Shown here in pieces: positions 56,037-64,000 of a stretch of DNA of 64,000 nucleotides (its first letter is position 1; each line of letters starts with the position of its first letter). Under the pieces are notes generated by a model, which made no database searches, was not told the DNA's origin, and saw only the letters and a program-made list of their open reading frames with translations. The stretch lies in NCBI GenBank assembly GCA_948567375.1, contig OX419760.1, positions 20,150,001-20,214,000 of the forward strand, in the 5' to 3' direction. The stretch comes from Lunularia cruciata. Lineage: Eukaryota; Streptophyta; Marchantiopsida; Lunulariales; Lunulariaceae. The translations under genes and the position numbers were made by a program.

Positions 56037-56256
56037 CTGTGCAGATAGGCGTCAGATGCAGAGTCAGCGAGCGGCATATTACAATCGGTACAATGTCGAA
56101 AGAAAAAGTTGAGCAAGAGAAGACTTCAACTTACCTGCATTAAAGCTTGGCGCAGTAAATGCAATTCTTAAACGTGCCTATCCAGAGTATGTACACAGTC
56201 GCTATTGAATGAAAGGGAATGCTGGGTATATTCCAGCATGATGTTCAATACTTTAC

Positions 56257-56352
56257 TTGATTGGAAACCAAGGCAACACGTTGAGCAAAGCGGCAAGTAG
56301 AGATCGTTTCCTCCAGCTGCTCTTGTGCGACTGTCACTGTAGCTATCATTAC
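56257..56352 (-). CDS. KIF6-like kinesin exon 7 (end of motor domain)
   Basis: Residues 322-353, VMIATVTVAQEQLEETISTCRFAQRVALVSNQ. ISTCRFAQRVAL is the terminal motor helix as found in KIF6. Acceptor GTGCAG|GTA, donor CAA|GTAAAG, both phase 0. Confidence 0.92.
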
Positions 56353-57820
56353 CTGCACCATATGGGTCGAGCTATATATAGAAAACCCTCTAATTGAGCA
56401 ATAAAACCCTAAATTGTTAACAAGACAGAACAAGTAAGAAAATTGGATCTTATGTGAGTAGTTGATAGCTTTGTACAGCTTTGCAGTCATAAGTTTGTGT
56501 ATTCAGACATGAGAGCAGAAGCCGTTTGAAGAACGGAGAATCCAGAACTCATTACGTGCAAATGGTGTGCATACGAAATGTAAACATGATATGAAATGTA
56601 AACATGATATGAAATGTAAACATGTTATGTGCAAATCGAGATGTCAAATGAAACCCTAAAGAAAAGTAAAGAATCTAAAAGATTAAATGCGAGGTTAAGC
56701 ACAAACAAAATATCACTATATCCTGATCAATAGCAGTAGAGAACAGATATACATCATGTAACCGATCAGCGCTAAGTAAGCATGTAGCGAAATAGACAAG
56801 CTGTAATTGAAGACCCACGAGTCAAAACTAAACCAATCAAGAGAACTGAAATTGGCAGACTGGACAGAAAACATGTATAGGAACCATGAAGCAAGACAAC
56901 AAATGTGAGTTGGAGCGAAGGGGAAGAGAGTGGATGGTCTATAGGCTGAGAAGGAGCAAAGCATCAAAGGACTGGATAGAGTATCTCACAGCAAGCACTA
57001 TGGACTCTTGAGTCCTGAGACACTAAACAAACTGAGGGAAGCAGAAGGCAGCCATAGTAAACCTCCACTAAAACACATGCGACTTCATCAGTGCCTCACG
57101 CAGTGCCAAAGTAACAGCAAGTGTCAATACCCCTGGTACCGAGTTTCTGCTCGAAAACTCATGAGTGCCAAGGCAAACTCGGTTGCTTCCAACAGTGCCG
57201 CTCAGGGTAAGGGAAAACCTGTAACGTATGAAGCTTAAAATCCCAACAAAGGGCAGCAACGGTAATAAGCAGAATGACTGTGCAATGCAAATAAATCAGC
57301 ATCCAAAGGAAGAAAATGAAATCGTGAGCAGGAGAAGGCAAGGGATTCGAGGCTTGCGTGGTTAAACCCTGAAAGGAAAAAGTGTTAGTACCGAAAGCAA
57401 GTTAAAACTAGCAAAACTACTTCATGATCCAAACAATGAAGGTGGTACATTAACTGAGTGAAATCACTGAAGAAACAGTAAGACGCTGAGTCAGAAGGCA
57501 GGGGGAGGAGCAAGTCGTTTGACACCCAAAGAAGACAGTAGGGAGCAAGTCCAAAGACACAGGCAAATAGAAAGAGTAGGTCATTTGCCACAGAAAGGAG
57601 GAGGGTTGGGGGGGGGGGTGGGGGGGTTTGCGCGCGCGGGCAAGTACTAGTGAATAGACAGAAGTGTAGAAATAGTATAATGGTGAGCTACTGCGTTGTA
57701 TGCTCTTGCATAGGTTCAAGATGAAGAACTTAAAAAGACTTTCAGCTTTGTGTTCTCTAAAAGTAGGTTCAATTGTAACGTTGACGGGGAGGATGAGTAA
57801 ATGCTGATTAAAAGAGATAC
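56353..57820 (-). other. Intron 6 of the kinesin gene, with repeat R pieces
   Basis: R blocks at about 56505-56660 (GAGAGCAGAAGCCG..., then three short ATGAAATGTAAACATGATAT repeats) and 56950-57235 (ATGAGTGCCAAGGCAAACTC). A G tract and CG repeat lie at 57601-57640. No coding sequence. Confidence 0.72.
57601..57640 (+). repeat. G tracts followed by CGCGCGCG
   Basis: Runs of about 12 and 7 guanines separated by one T, then TTTGCGCGCGCGGG. On the sense strand of the gene it is a C-rich pyrimidine tract. Confidence 0.9.
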
Positions 57821-57934
57821 CGTTAGGCAATTTCCACCAAGCGAATCACGCAGGACAGATGTCATCATGGAATTCCGGTATGGAATGTGTTGTCTTGACC
57901 TTCCCTGACTTTTCTCCTGCAAGGCAATTATGAC
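57821..57934 (-). CDS. KIF6-like kinesin exon 6 (microtubule-binding core)
   Basis: Residues 284-321. Contains HIPYRNS (299-305) and LRDSLGGN (311-318), the conserved L12/alpha-5 microtubule-binding elements of kinesins. Acceptor GTCCAG|GTC, donor AACG|GTATCT, phase 0 on both sides. The following intron is 1.47 kb and holds repeat R pieces and a long G tract. Confidence 0.92.
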
Positions 57935-58039
57935 CTGGACCCACAATCGGTGAATGTCAAGCACAATCAACCCTCCTTAAGTAAGAATGCTCGTCGATAA
58001 ATTACCAACTTGATCCAGGATTAAGAAGGGCATGAAGAC

Positions 58040-58090
58040 CTGTTCCAGATAATGCAGCGACAAGTTGATAAATTTGGCCTCCTTTAAGAC
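58040..58090 (-). CDS. KIF6-like kinesin exon 5 (51-nt mini-exon)
   Basis: Seventeen codons, VLKEAKFINLSLHYLEQ, residues 267-283. This is the relay-helix segment that follows switch II in all kinesins (usual form E-x-x-x-IN-x-SL). Acceptor TATTGTAG|GTC; donor CAG|GTCTTC. Both borders are phase 0. The intron after it is short (about 105 nt). Confidence 0.87.
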
Positions 58091-58508
58091 CTACAATAAT
58101 ATAGCAAGCGTTAAAATCGCCATGAAAAAATTATTCCGGATCATCAATCTGCATCGATTTCAGAGATAGGTCCATAGCTGAAGTGCAAATATTACTTACC
58201 TGAACCTTATAAAAGTTCTTGAAGCCTCAATATGCAGTGTATAAGACACTGCAGCACACTCATCCTTAATACTCAACGGCAAACCAAACTTACTGACTGA
58301 CATGTTGAAAGCAGGTAAATAAACAAAGAACCGTGTACTTTCAGAAGGCTTCCGAGAAGTTGCTCTACTTTCTACACCCTAAGGTTCTCGCTTGAAAATG
58401 CATGGCCAATTGCTTGCTGGAGTATGAGGCCGTGTGACAGTGGGGAGTGGAGTAGTTCGGAGGCTTATTTATGCAAACATGCTGCGTAAGGTTAGCTTAA
58501 TTACTTAC

Positions 58509-58725
58509 TTGACCATCGATGCCTTTCTTCCAAACCCGCTCGGATCCAGCGAGATCAACAAGGTGTAGCTTAGACTTGCGGACAGTGTCTTCCCCAGCTT
58601 TCCTAGCTTCAACGGTGATAGTAAAAACACAGTGAGACCTGCTACTCGCCAAATTCATGGGGGTTGTACTTATCATCCTATTTGTGTCACCGACAAAGAG
58701 CAGGTTCAAGGCTTCTTCTTCGTTT
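58509..58725 (-). CDS. KIF6-like kinesin exon 4 (switch I and switch II)
   Basis: Encodes the end of codon 194 to residue 266. The sequence EEEALNLLFVGDTNRMIS leads into switch I (NLASSRSH, SSRSH at residues 221-225) and switch II (LVDLAGSE, DLAGSE at 251-256). All residues needed for ATP hydrolysis are present. The acceptor is GTACAG|A and the donor is CAA|GTAAGT, a perfect consensus. Strongly KIF6-like. Confidence 0.93.
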
Positions 58726-58963
58726 CTGTACCAAATCAGTTGCAAAGGTTAAAACTAACTTCTGGATGTTATATTAAAATTACGACGGTAATGAAGGGTA
58801 AACTACGCAATTGCATTGGCGATATTAGTTTGTGAAGAGTCTCTTTCAGTCTCGAAGGAGCTGCAACAGGAACTACTTTCCCAAAGTCGAAGTAGAAAGG
58901 AGTAGCTTGATCCACATGCAACTGAGTGAAATCCAGAAGTATGTGAATGGATGATTAGCATAC

Positions 58964-59028
58964 GTTGCCAGATGCTGGGAAAGGTTTCTGAGATGGAAAC
59001 AGTTATCTTCGTCTTCGAGCATTGTTAC
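58964..59028 (-). CDS. KIF6-like kinesin exon 3 (65-nt mini-exon)
   Basis: A 65-nt exon that gives residues 173-193 plus two bases of codon 194. It reads VTMLEDEDNCFHLRNLSQHLA, the loop that follows LEDLPK in KIF6-type motors. Acceptor TGAAG|GTAACA and donor GCAAC|GTATGC are both present. It enters in phase 0 and leaves after two bases of a codon, which is completed by the first base of exon 4. It was found by eye between the larger exons and is too short to stand out as an ORF. Confidence 0.85.
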
Positions 59029-59262
59029 CTTCACATGACGCGTCAAGTAGCCTTGCCTTTGTCAGAGCTAGGCAGCCATGCATGGGGCTGCAACCAGAAG
59101 ATTAATGCTGTTAAATTAGGTGTTTGTTTGGTAAGCAACCTGAAACGAAATTTGTGAGCGACCAAACCTTATGTCTAAAAGTGAACATGAAAAACATACT
59201 GAAATACAACATATGCAGCCTGTCATGAGGTGAAGGAGCGCAACAAAGGGACAAAATAGGAC

Positions 59263-59535
59263 CTTGGGAAGATCTTCAAGAGCTTTTGTTTCATGGTCTG
59301 GGTTTAATAAATCATAGCCCATTTCGTTGTAGATTTCCAAGTATGAGACATGCAGCTGATACGTGTATTCGCTGCGTTTCGCTAATTCGCTGAAAGTAAG
59401 TGAAAGGGCTCGAGGAATAATGCCCCGATCGACATACCGCTCAGAGCCCCCTGTGATTGTATATGTCTTGCCAGATCCTGTTTGTCCATAAGCGAAGATA
59501 GTCCCATTATATCCATCCAAAGCTCCCATTACTAC
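59263..59535 (-). CDS. KIF6-like kinesin exon 2 (P-loop exon)
   Basis: Encodes residues 82-172. It carries the nucleotide-binding P-loop AYGQTGSGKT (GQTGSGKT at residues 98-105), then GIIPRAL, then VSYLEIYNEMGYDLLNP, the helix/loop signature of the KIF6 branch. The acceptor is GGCAG|GTAGTA at 59537-59536. The donor AAG|GTCCTA is weak, but the next exon resumes the family sequence exactly, so the junction is well supported. Both borders are phase 0. Confidence 0.92.
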
Positions 59536-61102
59536 CTGCCACATAATCTAGATCAGCTCAGGAACCATGGATGACTCTCAGCATGCACCTCCTCTCGAAG
59601 ACCAGATGCAAAATTAGAGGGTACTTATATTAGTCAGAAATGGCCGATGATAATGAATCAATAAATTGGAACGATCTCGAGGTGAAAAGATTTTCTTCTC
59701 TCGATGATGAACAAGGGAGGATTATTCTCACGTCATGACCTCATTTCCATGGTTTTCGGATCAAAAGTTTACGACTCCCATTAGCAGTATAAAAGGATTG
59801 TAAGCTTAGAGTTATCCTTCGCATACTGTAGGAACTTAGTCAGCTTAATGTTGAGGGGGATATAGGAAAATGAAGACAGAAGCCGTTCGAGGAACGGGAG
59901 ATCCAGAACTCATTGAATGCAAATGAGATGCATGATATGGAATATATACAAAGCATGTGCAAGTCGAAATTAGTATAAAACCTGAAAAGGAGATGAAATG
60001 AATACAGGTGATCAAATGTAAGCAGAAGTAAACGCAACCTAGAAATATCTAAAGAGCAACACCCGTAAACAAGTAGCATGCATCGGATAAACGTTAACAG
60101 ATAAACAGCACATGTATAGAAATTAACACAACGGGGAATTGACGACCGAACGCGCTAAACGAGAAAGATTCAGTTGAACTGAAGTCGGGGATCGAGTAGA
60201 AGCCTTGAAATCGAAAGTCGAGGAAGATCCGTGAGACAGGCAGACAGGTATGCGAAGAAGGAGAGTAGAAGCCGGAGATAGTTGGAGTGGAGCGCGGTGT
60301 GAGAGGAGAGTAAGTAGTCATGGCTGAGACAGATTGCAACTAAAACTAGTTTGGGTACGAAGAAAGAAGAGTGGAAATCGTAACGACAACTGCTTTGGGT
60401 ACTGCTTTGGGTACGAAGAAAGAAAGAGAGAAAGAGGTGTCGAAATCGTTCGGAAAAGGGGGAAGTAGAGCGAAGCGTTAGAGGACCGGATAGAGTATAT
60501 CGCAGCATGTGCTATGAACACATGAGTCCTGAAACACAAAAAAAACTGAAGGAAGCAGAAGGCTGTCATAGTAAACCTCCTCGAAAGCACGTACTACTTC
60601 ATCAGTGCCAAAAGCAGTGCCGAAATAGCTGAGCGAGTGTCAATACCCCTCGAACCGAGTTTCTGTTCGAAATCTCATGAGTGCCAGGGCAAACTCGGTT
60701 GCTTCCCAAAGTGCCGCTCCGAGCAGTAACGTCGCTGTGGAAAATGTTAGGAAAAGAGAAGGCTGAAAATCAAATGTGGACCGGCGATGTCAACTGTAAG
60801 GTATATTGAGGGGGATAGTACACAGTGCACAAAAATAGACGGTTCCTTCAAGGTGCTAACATAGTCTGAATTGTTCAGGCTGAGCAAATGTGCCCAGCAG
60901 CCACTGCCTCAAGATCCGTATGTTTATAATAGAATGAAATATAATTCAAGATAAAGCTCCGTCTAGTCGGCTGGGCTATACATGCTACAGTTGAAACTAT
61001 AAAAGGAAGAATCTTGCCTGACAGAGGAACTCACTGTCATTCCTAAAATGATTGCCGTGGCTTAACTCGAACCCTCCAAATTCTGACTAAGCTAATGCCT
61101 AC
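59536..61102 (-). other. Intron 1 of the kinesin gene
   Basis: 1,567 bp. Contains the best-preserved R copy (59860-60725) and no coding sequence. Confidence 0.8.
59860..60725. repeat. Repeat R, longest intact copy (about 865 bp)
   Basis: Runs from AAGACAGAAGCCGTTCGAGG to TTGCTTCCCAAAGTGCCGCT. Other copies: about 1440-1760, 2125-2935, 3160-3562 with 31883-32070, and the two pieces in intron 6. Near 60629 the plus strand has TAGCTGAGCGAG, close to a pol III A box, and about 39 bases on GTTCGAAAT, a poor B box. No long ORF conserved among copies. Confidence 0.68.
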
Positions 61103-61345
61103 CTTATTCGCGACAGTATTGAAAACTTCGTCCTGTTTGGAATCAGTGCCTAAGATTCCGGTGAAGGAGAAATTGTATTTTTCTCTTTGATGGTTGTGCA
61201 TTCCGGCGGCTGCCTGGCGAGGTATAGTCCATTCCACGGTGCCTTCTTCAAGATCCACCCCAAAATCGGCTATAGCCACGCCACTCACAGGGCGTATACG
61301 CAGATGAATGTCGATACAGCTCTGAAAACCCTCGGCTGCGACCAT
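61103..61345 (-). CDS. KIF6-like kinesin exon 1 (start codon, N-terminal motor)
   Basis: Encodes residues 1-81. The first strand of the kinesin fold is seen as IDIHLRIRPV near residues 12-21, which fixes the ATG at 61345 as the natural start, with only about ten residues before the fold. The block NHQREKYNFSFTGILG and the end DEVFNTVANK match the KIF6/KIF9 group closely. The donor is AAG|GTAGGC at 61102-61101, and the exon ends in phase 0. Upstream of 61345 I see no further coding exon, so 5' UTR and promoter should lie to the right but no clear TATA box or UTR intron is visible. Confidence 0.87.
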
Positions 61346-62540
61346 CTTGATTGCCTGTATGTCAGCTCCTCCTGGGTTGTCAATATGCCTAGTGTGACTT
61401 TGCCTCCTGCGCGGCCACCATTCAGCGGGACTTAGATTTGCAGGTTTAAGATCTGTGATTATCAGATGTCCGCGGACACAAAATCTTCTTTCTCCAAAGA
61501 TCAGCGCAGATTACACAATAGCCGCGTGTCCTCGTTGAGTCCGCAAGCCTTCTCGTGGATTGAATGATATTCAAAGACTAGTCCCTTCGGAGGTGCTAAA
61601 ACTAGTAGACTTGCTTTGCCGCATACTAAGAAAGCAATGTTTGGTAGTGCGATAACTGGAGGTCCCGTTTTGCTTGACTGTGAGCGCACAAGTGACCTTC
61701 GTCCTGATTTCAATTTGCTTCATCCCTAGCCGGAAAGACGATTACTGACGATGAAAGTTGGAAGCATACTAAGGGATCTGTACGTTATTGTCATGCTTTT
61801 TGTGGCAGAAGTTGGAGATGGTTATACCTATTGCAGCACTACTGCCTTGCTGCATTTTTTCCTTGCTATTTGGACTTTCACCTGATTCCAGCCCTTCCGG
61901 ACAGTTATATGCATTTGCCTGACTCGTACAGCGTACACTCTATTTCCCTTCTATGCGGGTTTCTGGAATGATCAGTTTTGGGTTCCCAATACGTTCCTGC
62001 TAATACAGTATTCTATACATCTCTCGTGTGAAACACAACACGGGAGATGTATACAAGCAAAAACGAGCGGGTCCACTAAAAACTGTAGATCAAGTTTTCG
62101 ATGTTTATGAAGGTCAAAGATGATTCAAGGTAATGTTCACGTTTTACGAATCACGAAATCTAAAGTCAAAATTATGGTCTTTATTCAATTGTACGTTCAC
62201 TACGTTTGGGGTCTTGGGTTTACATTCATGGTATTGATACATATTCAGTATGTAATCTACCGCTTTCACAATTATACTGCGGGTGAAACTCTCAACATCG
62301 GCATGAAAATTCCTCGTATCACAATACTTTTCGCCCCAATTATGCGACCAAGTTTTCATTTTGATTTTTGCCTTCAAATTTTGAAGGCAAAAATCTTCTT
62401 CATGTTTCTTGGAGTGTTCTGCCTTCAAGTAATGTCGCATAGGATTCTTTTCTGTCCGTTGTTTTCTCTACGTTACGGTTCGAGGTAGATTCTTGACTTT
62501 AAGGGTAGACAGACATGCGTATTCGGAGCGATGCAAAATG
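61346..62540. other. Upstream flank of the kinesin gene
   Basis: No ORF here resembles a known protein. It must include the kinesin 5' UTR and promoter if these are unspliced. A perfect inverted repeat lies at 62363-62395. Confidence 0.5.
62363..62395. repeat. Perfect 16-bp inverted repeat, 1-nt spacer
   Basis: GATTTTTGCCTTCAAA, T, then its exact complement. Not followed by a T run on either side that would suggest a terminator. Confidence 0.9.
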
Positions 62541-62631
62541 GAGAGCAAAGTTGATATCATGTGGGAGTAGGTTGTGCTCTATGGGGGCAAACAATTGAGA
62601 AATTCACTTTCCTTTTTGAGTTTAGATCAAC

Positions 62632-63560
62632 CATGGTTGAATCAAAAGCAAACTCCGTCACAAGAGAGAAGTTTTACAAGAGAAATTATGTTATATGGAA
62701 ACTGTACACGCAATATTTCCTTATGGGACAAGAACTATGGAAGATTGTCACAAGGGAGGAGATAAAACCACAAGGAGATGATAAGAGCCTAGAGGTGAGA
62801 AAATGGAAGAAGAGAGTCAACCAAATCTTGCATTATCTTCAGATTTCCATTTCTCCCTCCATGTCTGGCTATGTTCAAGATGCAGAGACGCCACAAGGTA
62901 CTTGGCAAGCAATTGGAAAGGTATTTGAGACATTTGTGAACATAAGTTGCAGTTGAAACAAAAGCTCAATGTTGCAGGGGTCACAATCAGCAAATGAGTA
63001 CATATTTTCTATAAGGGGTATTGTTGACCAACTCGGCAACATTGGAGTCACATTAGATGATGATGATTTGACCATGATTGCCTTACAATGATTGGGTCTG
63101 AGTACCAATCTTCCATATGTAGATTGTTGTGCACAAGACTTTTCCTTCATTTCAAGATCAGATCGCTTGTTGGTGAGTGAAGAAATGTGATTGACAAGAA
63201 ACCAATTGTCTTCTTCAAATTTGCAAAATCAAGATCAAGCTCTCTATGTAGGTGCAAGCAAAGGTAGAGGTAATAGATGTATTTTTGGCCGTGGGAGTTT
63301 TCAATACAATGGTAATGGCAAAGGTGTTTGTGTACATCAACATCAACTTCTAAATTGTTACTAGATCCACAGACCGCCCCAACTACAACAAAGCCAAGAT
63401 TCGATAAGAGCAAAGGCTACATTCTCCCTGGACAATGTAAATGTTGTTATGCTCAAGCCATTATGCTAATGATTGTCACAAGCAACAACAAAAATAATAA
63501 CAACATAATACTGGTTGAGGCTACATTGCTCAACAAAACTTTGCAGCTTATGATTTAGAC
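62632..63560 (+). pseudogene. Copia gag fragment, plus strand, broken
   Basis: From ATG 62632: MVESKANSVTREKFYKRNYV, IWKLYTQYFLMGQELWKIVT, QILHYLQISISPSMSGYVQD, TPQGTWQAIGKVFETF, a standard copia Gag N-terminus (UBN2/DUF4219 type). A stop at 62956 and shifts follow; LTLDDDDLTM-type and GRGNRCIFGRG phrases lead to a zinc knuckle (CKCCYAQ...HYANDCHKQQQ) near 63436-63490 broken by a missing base. A different copia lineage and opposite orientation from those in intron 9. Confidence 0.8.
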
Positions 63561-64000
63561 AACTACCATGATCTTGAAGAATAAAGTCTGTTGACAATGA
63601 CTTATGTCATGGGGACTATAATGCAACTATTGAGGAGTGGTACAATGATTTTAAAGCAAGCAATCTGTCATGCGTATTTACATCATTACACAACATACAT
63701 TGCTGTCAACATCATACACTATAGAAGCACAACTCACACATAAGTCATACATTAACTCTAAAGTGTCACGATTAATCAGATCGTTTACAAATCAAATCAA
63801 TTGAACTTAGATCAATACTTGATCTGATCCTCAACAACTTACCAACAACAAGACACTCATTATTGTCAAGCCACACCCACTCTAGCTAAGATAATCCAGG
63901 TGATGCTCACTAGCTTTTTGTCCACTCTAGCCGGGAACTCAAAGGCTCAACATCAGAGAAGTAAGCTCTTTGGAGCTGCACTTTTAGGGTATACTCCTGA
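63561..64000. other. Right edge, unassigned
   Basis: AT-rich, no ORF of note. Probably more of the plus-strand copia or its surroundings; I see no LTR edge. Confidence 0.4.

Larger units (their letters stand above)
25..61345 (-). other. KIF6-like kinesin-9 gene, span of the visible part (11 exons, 3' end off the left edge)
   Basis: Eleven exons on the minus strand join in consistent phases into one open frame of 581 codons plus two bases, starting at the ATG at 61345. The order is a complete kinesin motor (about residues 12-352), a neck and coiled-coil stretch, then a tail matching the KIF6 branch of the kinesin-9 family (RDNEINILV block, then an EAFEM block near the left edge). Kinesin-9 proteins are microtubule motors of cilia and flagella, so a role in sperm flagella is inferred. 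Introns 1-8 and 10 are 62 bp to 1.6 kb long, whereas intron 9 is 54,784 bp. Human KIF6 is about 814 residues, so roughly 230 codons probably lie beyond the left edge. Exon borders were placed by eye from GT-AG sites plus family similarity. Confidence 0.88.

Noticed and set aside
25-61345. Kinesin as a pseudogene because of its huge intron
   Set aside because: All eleven exons keep phase, GT-AG borders and catalytic motifs with no stop in 581 codons.
61501-61713. 70-codon minus-strand frame upstream of the kinesin start
   Set aside because: No similarity to kinesin or any family I know, and the kinesin N-terminus is already complete at 61345.
62144-62440. 98-codon minus-strand and overlapping plus-strand frames around the inverted repeat
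   Set aside because: They overlap each other on opposite strands, cross the palindrome and match nothing recognisable.

Overview
The window is eukaryotic, AT-rich and intron-rich, and is most likely from a plant nuclear genome with large, repeat-filled introns. Two things point there. The Ty1/copia and Ty3/gypsy elements are plant-like in protein sequence and primer sites. The only recognisable host gene is a kinesin-9 family motor (KIF6-like), a flagellar motor that, to my knowledge, angiosperms have lost. A plant lineage with motile sperm (moss, lycophyte, fern, cycad/Ginkgo grade) or a streptophyte alga fits best; I cannot name the species.

Host gene. The kinesin lies on the minus strand. 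Its start codon is at 61345 and eleven coding exons can be placed with GT-AG borders: 61103-61345, 59263-59535, 58964-59028, 58509-58725, 58040-58090, 57821-57934, 56257-56352, 55965-56036, 55488-55626, then, after a 54.8-kb intron, 516-703 and 25-311. It continues off the left edge. All phases agree and give an uninterrupted 581-codon reading frame with intact P-loop, switch I and switch II, so the gene looks functional.

The giant intron 9 (704-55487). Only about 4 kb is original intron (704-3562, 31883-32307, 54711-55487), largely built of a diverged intronic repeat called R here. The rest is two outer copia insertions in the sense orientation of the gene, each loaded with later insertions. 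Composite B (3563-31877, target duplication GATTA) contains copia A (4659-13320, duplication TTAAG), an extra LTR of a further copia (C), a solo gypsy LTR and several LINE copies, one about 5.16 kb long with a target duplication. Composite D (32313-54705, duplication TACAG/TACAA) contains copia E (34000-51301, duplication AAAGG). E carries two LINE insertions and, in its left LTR, a young gypsy element (34158-41962) with an intact 1608-residue Gag-Pol and LTRs of the same length and apparently the same sequence.

Right of the gene's start codon (61346-64000) there is no recognisable host exon, one perfect 16-bp inverted repeat, and a broken plus-strand copia gag.

The least ordinary observations are the size and layering of intron 9; copia families B and D, whose gag start codon lies inside a primer site complementary to the anticodon arm of initiator tRNA-Met; an extra zinc-knuckle ORF upstream of gag-pol in the young gypsy element; a LINE family ending in TTCATTG-type repeats rather than poly(A), with insertions as short as 28 and 60 bp; and two LINE copies carrying unrelated DNA.
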